DNA of 64,000 nt from Pseudoxanthomonas sp. Root630 (lineage in GTDB: Bacteria > Pseudomonadota > Gammaproteobacteria > Xanthomonadales > Xanthomonadaceae): contig NZ_LMGY01000012.1 in NCBI RefSeq assembly GCF_001427585.1, positions 493,691 through 557,690 of the forward strand. Reading direction: 5' to 3'. Shown here piece after piece: positions 16,558-25,579 of the stretch. Each line of letters starts with the position of its first letter. Position 1 is the stretch's first letter. The notes beneath the pieces were generated by a model. That model was not told the origin of the DNA and searched no databases. It worked only from the letters and a program-made list of their open reading frames with translations. The position numbers and the translations under genes are program-made.

Positions 16558-18051
16558 CTACTGCTGGGGACGATCAATCAGACGAATCCTTTCGGCCGTC
16601 TGGCCACGGCCGACAGGCACGAACTTCTTCTCAATCAGCTTCTTCTGCGCGAGAATGGCAAGCAGGCGATGGATATTCTTGCCACGCCAGCGTCGGGAGG
16701 GAAAGTACTGGGACACGGTACTGACGTATGTGAAATCCAGTTCGCGGCGAAGTCGTGTGCCGTCCTGGGCTGGCTGGTTGCGGAGCTTCTCGATCAGCCA
16801 GTCATACAGGCGCATGGCATCCTCTTCTTCCGGGTCCTCCGGAACGAAAGTGTCCACATAGTCTTTCGAGGATTCGTCGCAGATTGCAACGGCGCTCAAC
16901 AGACATTCCACACCGACTTCATTGCCGTCGAAGCGCTCGGTCACGTGGAGGCCGCCGGCCATACGCGCTACGTTCTCGGCCAACCTGGCAGCACATTCCA
17001 TCGCCTTTTCGTAGCGCCCTCCGGGCTGGCGCTGCTCTTCCACGAAGTTGAAATAGCGAACCCAAAGCTCGGCCGCCTCCTTGTTGAAGCGCAGCTCCCG
17101 GCGGGCGTATCCCGGTGTTGCCATGGCGTTGGCACCTTCGAGAAGGAGTTCCGTCAAGTTGCGAGCGAACTCGTCGCGGCAGCTGGTTCGGATGGGATCG
17201 CTGATGATGTCGATGTCCAAAAAGCGGCCACCGCCGACGCGTTCGGCGTTGCAGTAGACCATGCGGGCAAAGAGGCCTGAATCGAGTCCTTCTCTTCCGA
17301 GCGCTGAGTTAAGCGCGGTGTTCAACTTGCTCGGTTGAATCATCAGCAGCATGGACAGCCGAGGATCTTCGCGGTAATAGCTCGCCACGCTCACGCGCGG
17401 ATCGTCGATCACTTCGTAGCTCCACGTATCGCAGAACGTGGTGTCGAACGGGAGGATAGTCGAACGCAGGTATTTGGCACAGTCGCCAGAGATGATCGTG
17501 GTGCAGGGGAAGTTGGTCAGTGCGCGCAACAGCGACGCATAGTTCGGCTCCTTCATCGACAGATGAAGCTCACAGGGGCAGGTGGGTTTACGACCGCTGT
17601 GCTCGTCAATGCGCAGCCTGACTGCTTCAGCGCTCAACCCCATTTGAGGCGCGGCTGCGAGCTCGGCCGAGAGTACCTGCCCTTCGCACTTCCAGGCGTA
17701 CATGTCCTCTTGATAACGGGCTATGGCTTGATTGAACAGGCGCTTCAGTTCGGAGTTGGCCTCGTCGAAGGAACGAAAAAAGTCCCGTCGGACGTTGGTT
17801 TTGCCCTCACCCGAGATTGCGTTCACCAGAACGAAGATGTTCGTTCCGAGCTTGCCGCCGGTGGGCGTGATCATGTCAGCGAGCGATTGGGCGGCCGCAC
17901 AGCAGGCTGCCACTGCCGTGAAGTAGGGCATCTTGAGCGGAACCTTTCGCTCGTTGAGACATTCCTGGACCGCAGCCTGAAACCGGGGCAGCGGGAATTG
18001 GCCAGCCTTGGGGAGCAAGTTGAACGGAAAGGGGTGCTTGAGTTTGCTCAT
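16558..18051 (-). CDS. DUF3987 (YfjI-like) protein
   Basis: A 497-residue protein with the pattern of DUF3987/YfjI proteins of satellites and integrative elements: FTAVAACCAAAQSLADM, a Walker-A-like loop NAISGEGKTNVRRDF at about residues 77-91, NYASLLRALTNFP, and DPRLSMLLMIQPSKL with GLFARMVYCNAE. Relatives lie beside primase or replication genes and are thought to support replication of the element, but no activity is proven. A winged-helix-like end (RRWRGKNIHRLLAILAQKKL) may bind DNA. ATG 18051 is preceded by a hairpin leader. The AlpA-type regulator lies upstream in the same direction. Confidence 0.7.
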   Translation of the reverse strand: MSKLKHPFPFNLLPKAGQFPLPRFQAAVQECLNERKVPLKMPYFTAVAACCAAAQSLADMITPTGGKLGTNIFVLVNAISGEGKTNVRRDFFRSFDEANSELKRLFNQAIARYQEDMYAWKCEGQVLSAELAAAPQMGLSAEAVRLRIDEHSGRKPTCPCELHLSMKEPNYASLLRALTNFPCTTIISGDCAKYLRSTILPFDTTFCDTWSYEVIDDPRVSVASYYREDPRLSMLLMIQPSKLNTALNSALGREGLDSGLFARMVYCNAERVGGGRFLDIDIISDPIRTSCRDEFARNLTELLLEGANAMATPGYARRELRFNKEAAELWVRYFNFVEEQRQPGGRYEKAMECAARLAENVARMAGGLHVTERFDGNEVGVECLLSAVAICDESSKDYVDTFVPEDPEEEDAMRLYDWLIEKLRNQPAQDGTRLRRELDFTYVSTVSQYFPSRRWRGKNIHRLLAILAQKKLIEKKFVPVGRGQTAERIRLIDRPQQ

Positions 18052-18080
18052 TTTTGTTTCTCTAGAATGTAGACAGACAC

Positions 18081-18100
18081 CCTCGGTCCGCAGACCGAGG
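18081..18100 (-). terminator. Stem-loop in the DUF3987 gene leader
   Basis: CCTCGGTC and GACCGAGG form a perfect 8-bp stem with a 4-base loop, 29 bases upstream of ATG 18051. It is one of a series of leader hairpins in this element. Confidence 0.6.
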
Positions 18101-18120
18101 GATGCGAGGGGTGTTCGGAT

Positions 18121-18525
18121 TCAGGCGTTCGATGCCAGAGCTTCTTCAACGAGCCTGGCTGGGGACTCTGAGGTGTGGTCACCTTCGCCTCGGTCGGACT
18201 TGCTGGCCTTCGTCGCGGTGGGTTCGGTTCGCAAGGTGTGGCCGCAATGTTGGCAGGCGGGTGCGCCTTCAGCCTGCTCCATGGCATCAATCAGGTTCTC
18301 CAACAAGCTCGGATAAAGCTTCAGCCCGCCGTCGGCCAAGTGCCTGAGAATCTGCTTGTTCGGCATCTTGTTGTGCCGGGCCATGGCAACGGCCGGGTAG
18401 AAGACCTTGAACTCCTGCAGCTTCTGCTGCAGGGGGTCAGTGATCGTCATCAACAGACGGATGGTTCGTTCTGTACGCGTTTCGCGCGCGTCGGCGTTCT
18501 TTGCTGCCGTGCTTTCGGTCTTCAT
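18121..18525 (-). CDS. Hypothetical 134-residue mobile-element protein with a CxxC pair
   Basis: The N-terminus is charged (MKTESTAAKNADARETRTER). A helical middle (MTITDPLQQKLQEFKVFYPA, NKQILRHLADGGLKLYPSLL) is followed by CQHCGHT, which could bind zinc with other residues, and a disordered acidic tail. It sits between the AlpA-type regulator (12-base gap) and the DUF3987 gene in the same direction, so it is probably part of the same operon. I do not recognise a named family. Helix and basic content would fit a small DNA-binding or mobilisation accessory protein, but that is a guess. Confidence 0.6.
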   Translation of the reverse strand: MKTESTAAKNADARETRTERTIRLLMTITDPLQQKLQEFKVFYPAVAMARHNKMPNKQILRHLADGGLKLYPSLLENLIDAMEQAEGAPACQHCGHTLRTEPTATKASKSDRGEGDHTSESPARLVEEALASNA

Positions 18526-18537
18526 GGCCGCATCTCC

Positions 18538-18894
18538 CTAAACGCCAGCGGCGTTGGATTCGCAAAGCAGAAGCCACGCGACCAACGCGCCCAACTTCCA
18601 GCGACGCGGACCGCGGCCGGTGGTCGACGACGGAATCGGACGGGGAAAATGCTTGTCGAAGTTGGGGTCGCTCGGGTTCATGAGGCCGTAGAACGAGCTA
18701 CGGCAGAGTCCCACGAACTCCCACGCCTGGCGGGCGCTCAGGCGCTGCTCCATGTCCGGATGGGACAGGTCCACTGCGGTCGTGCGAGAGCCGTGATTCT
18801 CCAACGGCGTGAGGAGAGTACGGTGGCTAATGGATGCACGGCGTGTGCATCGGGCTTGTACGATCGGTGTAGCGGTATTGCTCTTCGATTTCAT
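18538..18894 (-). CDS. AlpA-type (excisionase-like) transcriptional regulator
   Basis: A 118-residue protein whose second half is the AlpA/HTH_17 fold: RLSARQAWEFVGLCRSSFYG, then NFDKHFPRPIP and GRGPRRWKLGALVAWLL, i.e. helix-turn-helix, wing and the Arg-Arg-Trp strand that fits the DNA groove. AlpA proteins switch on excision or early genes in P4-like satellites and ICEs. ATG 18894 follows GGAGCAAGAC; the N-terminal 45 residues are an unusual Ser/Thr/Arg-rich extension. The integrase it would normally control is not in this window. Confidence 0.75.
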   Translation of the reverse strand: MKSKSNTATPIVQARCTRRASISHRTLLTPLENHGSRTTAVDLSHPDMEQRLSARQAWEFVGLCRSSFYGLMNPSDPNFDKHFPRPIPSSTTGRGPRRWKLGALVAWLLLCESNAAGV

Positions 18895-18914
18895 GTCTTG
18901 CTCCAAGATTGATC

Positions 18915-18940
18915 GGCCGTTGCAAGTGCTCTGCAACGGC
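18915..18940 (-). terminator. Stem-loop upstream of the AlpA-type gene
   Basis: GCCGTTGCA (18915-18923) pairs with TGCAACGGC (18932-18940), a perfect 9-bp stem with an 8-base loop, 20 bases upstream of ATG 18894. On the plus strand it is followed by GGTGATTTTTTC, so as an intrinsic terminator it would work better in that direction. Confidence 0.55.
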
Positions 18941-18976
18941 GGTGATTTTTTCTTCAGGAGCTTTTTCAGTCATGCG

Positions 18977-20068
18977 TTAGCGCGGTAACGCTTGACGTTG
19001 TTTGAGTAATGCGGTAGGTCGCCGCTCCGACAGGGTCGAGATGACTTCTTTTTCCGGGCGGATGATCGTGGTGGCGGAGCTGGCTGCGTTTGTCTTGCGC
19101 ACGCCCATGGATCGCAGGACGTGCTCGACAGACTCTCGGCTGGGTTGGGTGGCGTCGCCGGCTTTGTAGATCCAATGCGGCTGCCAGAAGAGCTTGGCGA
19201 CTGTCAGCATGGCTCGCAGATCAGGTGTGATCGTCGCTGTGTCCAGCCTCTGGCTCTCGGGCACGATGGTCGGATCACAGGTATCGGCTGCAAAGTCCAG
19301 AAGGGATGCTGGTTTGGATTTCCTGTCGCAGAGCTTCCAAAAGTCTTCTTGCAGGTACTTGCGCGCTTCGGTACGGCGTCGCTCCTTCTCAGAAGGATCG
19401 ATGTTCTTGTAGCCGCGCCAGTACAGACGGTTGGCATCGAGCATTTCCCCGAGCTTGCCCGAGACGTACTCCGGCAGTTCCTCCGTCACTATGCCCTTGA
19501 TAATCAGGTCATTCACAAACTGGCCCGAGAGCAGGCACTTGGTGAACGTGGTTACATCCATGTTTCGCGCATAGAGACTCGCTGGCGAAACTCTCAATGA
19601 AACTGGTATAGGGGTGTTTCGGTGCGCGGTTTCTTTAACTGGCGAACGCCTGAAAGCGACGACGCGCCAGCCAGGCTCTTGTTCGGAGGTGCCTGAGCGG
19701 TCTGGAATTGGTGGCACGATTTCAGTCCAGCCGGCATTCTTCCTGATCAGTGCGTAAAAGCGCGATGTCTCCACGAGTTTGCCAGCAGCAATTTGGAAGA
19801 GGTCGTCCTCCTCGAGGACCAAGCCTAACGATCCCCGTGCTGACAACAACAGCATGGCGCCAGCTGGTGCCGCTGCGGGGTTGGCGGCAAACTCTTCGTG
19901 GATTGCGTAGAAGTCCACCTCGTGCGGAGCCAGGGCGAAAACTTGCAGGTAGCCGCATGCAGCGTGGTGGAGCAGAGATCGGGCTGGAATCTTTAGCTCA
20001 TTGGCCCAGTGCCTCAGTGATGCGAATGCGAAGGGATTGTCGCCATCGCGGATATCTTTGAACGTCAT
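18977..20068 (-). CDS. Hypothetical 363-residue mobile-element protein
   Basis: The N-terminus is MTFKDIRDGDNPFAFASLRH, followed by HWANELKIPARSLLHHA, which may form a helix-turn-helix. The C-terminal 60 residues (LFWQPHWIYKAGDATQPS, VEHVLRSMGVRKT, ATTIIRPE) resemble the ends of uncharacterised ICE proteins. ATG 20068 is preferred; the frame extends to a TTG at 20098. It begins 52 bases after the res stop on the same strand and could be read through from the defence operon, but its character fits the AlpA/DUF3987 set downstream. No catalytic motif is visible. Confidence 0.6.
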   Translation of the reverse strand: MTFKDIRDGDNPFAFASLRHWANELKIPARSLLHHAACGYLQVFALAPHEVDFYAIHEEFAANPAAAPAGAMLLLSARGSLGLVLEEDDLFQIAAGKLVETSRFYALIRKNAGWTEIVPPIPDRSGTSEQEPGWRVVAFRRSPVKETAHRNTPIPVSLRVSPASLYARNMDVTTFTKCLLSGQFVNDLIIKGIVTEELPEYVSGKLGEMLDANRLYWRGYKNIDPSEKERRRTEARKYLQEDFWKLCDRKSKPASLLDFAADTCDPTIVPESQRLDTATITPDLRAMLTVAKLFWQPHWIYKAGDATQPSRESVEHVLRSMGVRKTNAASSATTIIRPEKEVISTLSERRPTALLKQRQALPR

Positions 20069-20120
20069 CAGCTCAACCCAATGCCGAACAGGGCACAAGG
20101 TGCCATAGCAAAAGTGGACC

Positions 20121-23100
20121 TCACTTGACCACTTCCATCAGTTTTCCGAAGCTGTCCACGACGCCGTACTTGACGTTGTCCGGAGAGAATCGCTTGTTCA
20201 TTTCATCGAAGAACCTGTGGGCGCACGTGATCTTTGTCCTCTCGATCTCTCGCAGCTCCATCGAGGACATGGATCCCTTGGTCTCGGCGACGAAGTAGAT
20301 GTGCTTGACTTGGCCCTCCTTGAAGCTGATCGCCCAGTCTGGGTTGTAGTTGCCAACAGGCGTAGGGATGAAGAATCCTTTCGGCAACTTTGCATAGACA
20401 ACCACGTCGGTGCTGGAGTCCAGCTCCTTGACGAACTCGCGCTCGATGTTCGATTCGGTCAGGACGAAGTCGTAGATGTGGTGCTTGAGCTTGTCGCCGG
20501 CCTTGCTCAAGTCTTGCTTGGTCTGCCCGGCAGTGAAAATGTCCAAGTCGTAGCTATCGTCCACCGGGTCATAGGCGAGGTGCTCGACAAAAACTGTGGC
20601 CTTCTGCTCGTTGATGAGACGAACGGCTTCGGCGATGAAGCTCTCTGGATTGGTTCTGAACTGGGCGAACACCGCCACGTTCATGCCCCTCATAATCTCC
20701 GCCACGGTATGCCGGGTGAGCTGGGTACCTTCGACAATTTTTCCGATCAGGTCGTAGGGAACGGCAGATTGGATCGAGCTGCGATGGGCTTCCGTTTTGC
20801 TTTCAGAGATGCGGAAGCTATTCCCATCCTCCAGCTTGTCGTAGGTGATTTCGTCTTCCTGTTCGCCCGCTTGGATGACGTATTGCAAAGGCCTGACCCG
20901 CAGGCCTTCGTCCTTGTGATTGATCTTGTCCACAGCTTTGCGAACTAGCTCGTCGCCGTTGAAGTGCACGCTGTAGGCCGCTTTGCGATTGATGCGCTGC
21001 CAGAGCGCCTTAAACTCCTGCTTCTCGAAGTTCTGGTTGGGCAATAGCTGCTTCATGTTGCGCCCGTTCTCCGGCGCCGGGATCTGCCCTTCCGTAAACA
21101 CACTGTCGATCAGCTGGAATATTAGTTCGGCATGCGGCAGAAGCTCTTCCGGTAAATCGACAAGAGCGCCTTCCTTCTTCGCCTGGTGGTACTTCTCAGT
21201 GATGTGGCGCTTCTTGTCCACGTAGCCGTTCTGGATCAGGTAGAACTCAATGTCGGTCGCCATGTCGGCAGTGACCGTCACGTCGCCGCTAGCTGCCTTC
21301 AGCACCTTGCCCGTGAAATAGGCCTTGTCGGCGATCCTGGGGCGGGCGGACAGTGAGGCGCTGATGTCTGCCTGCAATGCAGTTACGAAGTCCTTGTAGC
21401 TTTCGCTGGCGACCACGGTTAGTACGTTGACGTCGTGGACGTTGCCGCCATCCATGCGCTCGCCTTGCTGATTGACGGACAGGCGTAGGCCTCGACCTAC
21501 CTCTTGGCGGCGTGAGATGGTGTTGTCACTGTGCTTGAGGGTACAGATGACAAATACATTGGGATTGTCCCAGCCCTCGCGCAGGGCCGAGTGGGAGAAA
21601 ATGAAGCGCACCGGCTCGCTGAGAGACAGCAGGCGCTCCTTGTCCTTTAGAATCAGGTCGTAGGCGTCGGCATCATTCGACATGCCCGCGTTCTCACCGC
21701 GCTTTTCCTCATCCGGGTTGATCAGGCGCTTGCTTTTCTTGTCGATGGAGAAGTAGCCGCTATGGGTCTTTTCCACGGAAATGGATTTAAGGTACTTCGT
21801 CCATGAGGTCTCTTCTAGCCCCAGCACCTCATTGAGGTAGAGGGTGTACTCTTCCTCGAAAATGTGGGCGTATTCGCCCTTCTCGTCCTGCTGGCTGTAG
21901 TCGCGGTACTTCACCACTTCGTCGATGAAGAACAGCGATAGCACCTTAATGCCTTGCTGGAACAGAGCCTGCTCCTTGTCGAAGTGCGCCTTGATGGTTT
22001 CCCGAATCTGAATGCGACGAAGGGCAGCTTCGTTAACGTCACCAATTGCATCACCCGTATTCAGCTCCACGCCATTGGTGAAACTGAGGGTGTCGGTGAC
22101 GGCGTTGATGTCCGAGACGATATAGCCCTCGCGGTACTGGTCGAGGCCTTCGGACAGGTCGAATAGGTTGTCGCCCTTCTTCAGCTTGCGCACGATGCGC
22201 TTGATGCCGCCGCCCTTGAACTTCTGCTCGAATTCCACCCGTGCTTCCGGCGGCTTTCTTGGCGAGATGTCGATCGATTGCAGGTACAGGTAGGCGTTGG
22301 TGCCGGCCAGCCCTTTCATGGTGATGCCGCGTACGGCGATCTTCTTTACCAGCTTCTGGTTGTAGGCATCCAGCGCATCCAGGCGGTGGATCTTGTTGTG
22401 CGTTGTTTTGTGCGTGGCCGAGTAGCGCAGCACCGCCAGTGGCTTGAAGTTCACCAGCGAGTCCAGCGTCTTTCCACCTTCCATCTTCTGCGGTTCGTCC
22501 AGGATGAGGATCGGGCGATTGGCGCTGATGACGTCAATCGGCTTGCGCGACTGGAAGTCGTCAAGCGCTTCGTAGATGCGCCGATTGTCCTTGCCGGTGG
22601 CATTGAAGGCCTGCACGTTGATGACCATCACGTTGATGCCGGCGTCGGATGAAAAGCTCTCCAGCTGGTGAAGCTTCTTGGAGTTGTAGATGAAGAACCT
22701 TGCTTTCTTCTGGTATGACTCCAGCAGATGGTCGGCCGTGATTTGCAGCGATTTGGCTACGCCTTCGCGGATGGCAATCGACGGCACCACGATGATGAAC
22801 TTGCTCCAGCCGTACTGCTTGTTCAACTCGAAGATGGTTTTGATGTAGCAATAGGTCTTGCCGGTGCCTGTTTCCATCTCGATATCGAGATTGATGTCGG
22901 CCACCTTGGTCTTGACCAGCTTTTCGGACACCGGCAGGTTCTGCCTTCGCTGCACGATCTGGATGTTGTCCAGAAGCTGCTTCTCGCCGAGAAACAGATC
23001 GGCATTGCGGAAGCCGGCATCGCTGGCGACGGTGCTGCCTATGGTCTGGCCCTTCGTTTGCTTGCCGGGATCGATTCGGTAGCTGATCGCCTCCGGGCTG

Positions 23101-23183
23101 GCCAGCGGCTGGCCCTTGAAGCAATCCACCACCGCCTGCACGGCGGCGGTCTGATAGGCCTGGGTCTTGAATTTGAGCTTCAT
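20121..23183 (-). CDS. res: Type III restriction endonuclease subunit R
   Basis: A 1020-residue Res subunit, the ATP-dependent translocase and nuclease of an EcoP1I/EcoP15I-type system. Visible parts: Walker A ETGTGKT (about residues 104-110), the Walker B variant [11 protein letters not shown] (about 225), [19 protein letters not shown] and [15 protein letters not shown] as helicase motifs V and VI, and a C-terminal PD-(D/E)XK nuclease with NPDWAISF and YFVAETKGS. It appears intact. Res needs Mod for DNA recognition, and the mod gene upstream is split by a transposon, so restriction is probably inactive. It follows mod by 133 bases on the same strand. Confidence 0.93.
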   Translation of the reverse strand: MKLKFKTQAYQTAAVQAVVDCFKGQPLASPEAISYRIDPGKQTKGQTIGSTVASDAGFRNADLFLGEKQLLDNIQIVQRRQNLPVSEKLVKTKVADINLDIEMETGTGKTYCYIKTIFELNKQYGWSKFIIVVPSIAIREGVAKSLQITADHLLESYQKKARFFIYNSKKLHQLESFSSDAGINVMVINVQAFNATGKDNRRIYEALDDFQSRKPIDVISANRPILILDEPQKMEGGKTLDSLVNFKPLAVLRYSATHKTTHNKIHRLDALDAYNQKLVKKIAVRGITMKGLAGTNAYLYLQSIDISPRKPPEARVEFEQKFKGGGIKRIVRKLKKGDNLFDLSEGLDQYREGYIVSDINAVTDTLSFTNGVELNTGDAIGDVNEAALRRIQIRETIKAHFDKEQALFQQGIKVLSLFFIDEVVKYRDYSQQDEKGEYAHIFEEEYTLYLNEVLGLEETSWTKYLKSISVEKTHSGYFSIDKKSKRLINPDEEKRGENAGMSNDADAYDLILKDKERLLSLSEPVRFIFSHSALREGWDNPNVFVICTLKHSDNTISRRQEVGRGLRLSVNQQGERMDGGNVHDVNVLTVVASESYKDFVTALQADISASLSARPRIADKAYFTGKVLKAASGDVTVTADMATDIEFYLIQNGYVDKKRHITEKYHQAKKEGALVDLPEELLPHAELIFQLIDSVFTEGQIPAPENGRNMKQLLPNQNFEKQEFKALWQRINRKAAYSVHFNGDELVRKAVDKINHKDEGLRVRPLQYVIQAGEQEDEITYDKLEDGNSFRISESKTEAHRSSIQSAVPYDLIGKIVEGTQLTRHTVAEIMRGMNVAVFAQFRTNPESFIAEAVRLINEQKATVFVEHLAYDPVDDSYDLDIFTAGQTKQDLSKAGDKLKHHIYDFVLTESNIEREFVKELDSSTDVVVYAKLPKGFFIPTPVGNYNPDWAISFKEGQVKHIYFVAETKGSMSSMELREIERTKITCAHRFFDEMNKRFSPDNVKYGVVDSFGKLMEVVK

Positions 23184-23316
23184 GCGGTACGGGGCCTTTC
23201 TCTTTGCAGCCTCTTTGGAAATTCGGGCCCCGGGTTCGGGTAAGTGCCGGAATTTTATTGATTTTCCGGGCGTCTCTTTGCCGGGCCTCTATTTGCTCTC
23301 TACAAGCCGTGTCACC

Positions 23317-24938
23317 TTACAGGCACTTCACTTCGGTGCCCGGCGACAGCAGCTTGAAGATCTGTTCGATGTTGATCTTCACGTCGTCGCCCTTGAAGCC
23401 GGCGTCGCGGAATACGGCGCGCAACGGTTTGTACGTGGCAAGCTCCTTGGCGAAGGCATCATCGATGCTGCCGGTTTTGTCGAAGCAAGCGGCCAGCGCG
23501 TCGGTATCGACGAAATACACGGCCTTGCCTTGGATGACCTTCTTTTCAATAGGCAGGGCGAGGTCAACGCCCCAGTACAGCATCACCTGGAACAACAGAT
23601 CTTCCGGAGTACGGTCTGGCTTGATGTTGTCCACGGAGTCGAGCAGGTCACCTTGGGTGATCTGGTCAGGAGTGTAGTAAACGTCGCTCATATTGGAGGT
23701 ATCGATCTTCAACACGCGGAAGCCGATGTCCTTCCGCCAAGAGTCCGATGTGCCCGACAGCAAAGACGCCTTGCCGCAAGCACGCAAACGCCGCTTAGCG
23801 ATGTCTGCAATGCTTTCTACCCCTTCGGGATTGCCTGAGTTCTTAGAAATGGATTCGGGAATTTGAACCAAAACAAAGCGTCTATTGATCCCATCTAGCG
23901 CGTTCTGGCGCAGAGTGGCATCTCCTGTAGTGCCGGATCCTGCAAAGAAGTCTAGGATGATGTGCTCCTCTGGCTCGCTTGCGAAGATTGACACAAGGTA
24001 CTGGATAAGGAAGACAGGTTTAGGGTAAGAGAACTTCAAGCCCCACTTCGAAAGCATTCCGCTATTCTGTTTCGTGGTGCCTACATTCCTAATGACCGAC
24101 AAGACGTGACCTTGATCTTCTGATCTCCTTTTGTACCCGTAAATTGCACCGGACTCGGTTAGGTCGAACCAAGTATCTTTTCCTTCTGAGTCGCGTATCG
24201 GGACGCAGCCATTCTTAATGAAGAGGTCCACTAGGTTCCTAGAGCTCCAGCCGCTCGCCACTCGAGCGGGGGCGCTCAACTTCCCATCTTTAACTTGGAT
24301 GCGGTCAAGGATCCGTGGGAATCGATCATCTCTCGGCTCGAGCGTCCCCTCCTCAAATTTTGCGGGGAACCCTTCCGGCAGAACGAGAATCGACTCCGGG
24401 TTAGCGGGACCATTCTTGGTAATGGAGTTTTCGATCGTGTCATTAAAAAGCTTGCTTGACTCCTCAATGTTGGGATCAATCACGATCGGGCGTGAGAACT
24501 TCTCTATGTCCCTACAGTAGGCAAGAATGTACTCATGCACGCCCTTGATCTTGCTTTGTTGGTCAACGTTTCCTTCGTTGTTCCAAACGAATTGTGCGAC
24601 AAGAGCGTCTTCTCCGAACACCTCGTCGCATATCTTCTTGAGATTTGCTTGCTCGGCGTCGTTGATGGAAACAAGAAGAATTCCGTCTTCTTGGAGAAGG
24701 GCGCGCGAGAGTTTGATCCGCGCGTACATCATGCTGAGCCAGTCGGAATGAAATCGTCCGTTTGATGTGGAGTTAGAGACTAGGCGACTTCCATCTTTGT
24801 CTCGTTCTCCGCTCGCCAGATCGAAATCCGATTTCGTTTCGGCAAAGTTGTCTCTATAAATAAAATCGCCCCCGGTGTTATACGGCGGATCGATATAGAT
24901 CATCTTGACCTTGCCAAGATATGTCTCCTGAAGCAGCT
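23317..24938 (-). pseudogene. mod: Type III DNA methyltransferase, 3' portion, separated by a transposon
   Basis: This carries most of a beta-class N6-adenine methyltransferase: motif IV MIYIDPPYNTGGDFIYRDNF, the target-recognition region, and motif I ILDFFAGSGTTGDATL near the C-terminal third. Upstream of MIYIDPPY the frame reads LLQETYLGKVK and ends at an 8-bp target duplication at 24931-24938, where the transposon begins. The 5' part is at 37982-38320. Joined with one copy of the duplication removed, the frame is continuous and encodes about 650 residues, normal for Mod. An ATG at 24903 could still yield a 528-residue fragment, but it would lack the N-terminal cofactor-proximal region. Confidence 0.9.
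24931..24938. repeat. Left target-site duplication (AAGCAGCT)
   Basis: Identical to 37982-37989. The uninterrupted mod gene needs only one copy to restore its reading frame, so these are the 8-bp duplicated target of the 13-kb transposon. Confidence 0.9.
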
Positions 24939-24945
24939 ACATACA

Positions 24946-25026
24946 GCCAGCCAGTTGGACACGGCCGCCAAATGAACTGGGCAGTGTCACCAAATGAACT
25001 GGGCACCTCCGCCAAGCAGCTGGGCA
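24946..25026 (+). repeat. Left-end transposase-binding repeats (four copies)
   Basis: Copies begin at 24946 (GCCAGCCAGTTGGACAC), 24967 (GCCAAATGAACTGGGCA), 24989 (ACCAAATGAACTGGGCA) and 25011 (GCCAAGCAGCTGGGCA). The spacing of 21, 22 and 22 bases, two helical turns, puts all copies on one face of the DNA, as expected for cooperative IstA binding. Confidence 0.85.
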
Positions 25027-25116
25027 GTCATTGCTTCGTTCGCCGGATAACGTAACGAGTTCGCAACTCAGAGCGACTCAACCCGCCGATGAGTACCCAA
25101 CAACGAGCTATCTCAG

Positions 25117-25578
25117 TTAATCGCGTACTGGACAGACGACCGCCACGCGACTGCTCACGGATCGAAGGTTGTGGACGTTCCAGCCGTACCAGCGATCTGG
25201 ATCTGCGGAGATGATGATGCTCTTAGCGTCTGAATCTACAAGCTGGACAGTCGCAATCGCATCTTTGCTGACAAGAACTTGAGCTTCTGAGTTGGGCCCA
25301 ATACCCAGATCCGACATGAAGGATGGTGGAGCCACAGTAAAATGTCCTTTCCCAAGCGGAATTCGGGGTAAAGGTCTATCTTCGGACACCTCCCACGTGG
25401 ATTTGTGCTCATCGAACCAAGCCTCAAGGGATACGTCGAGACGCTTTTCCTTGAGCTGGTCAACAACACGCTGGCAACTGGCAGCGTTACTGTTATGCCC
25501 AGAAAAAATCGTAACTGCCGCGTACGCGATGCCGCCAAGTAAGACACCTGCGACGGCAACAAGCGCTATCATTCGCAT
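25117..25578 (-). CDS. Candidate immunity protein of the Rhs toxin, membrane-anchored
   Basis: A 153-residue protein starting MRMIALVAVAGVLLGGIAYA, one N-terminal membrane anchor, followed by a soluble domain with three cysteines (NAASCQRVVDQLKEKR, VAVVCPVRD). ATG 25578 begins one base after the Rhs stop codon, the position immunity genes normally have behind polymorphic toxins. A membrane-anchored periplasmic domain would suggest a toxin acting in the periplasm or at the envelope. No family is recognised; assignment rests on position only. The frame is open further upstream inside the Rhs gene, but ATG 25578 is the natural start. Confidence 0.6.
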   Translation of the reverse strand: MRMIALVAVAGVLLGGIAYAAVTIFSGHNSNAASCQRVVDQLKEKRLDVSLEAWFDEHKSTWEVSEDRPLPRIPLGKGHFTVAPPSFMSDLGIGPNSEAQVLVSKDAIATVQLVDSDAKSIIISADPDRWYGWNVHNLRSVSSRVAVVCPVRD

Positions 25579-25579
25579 C

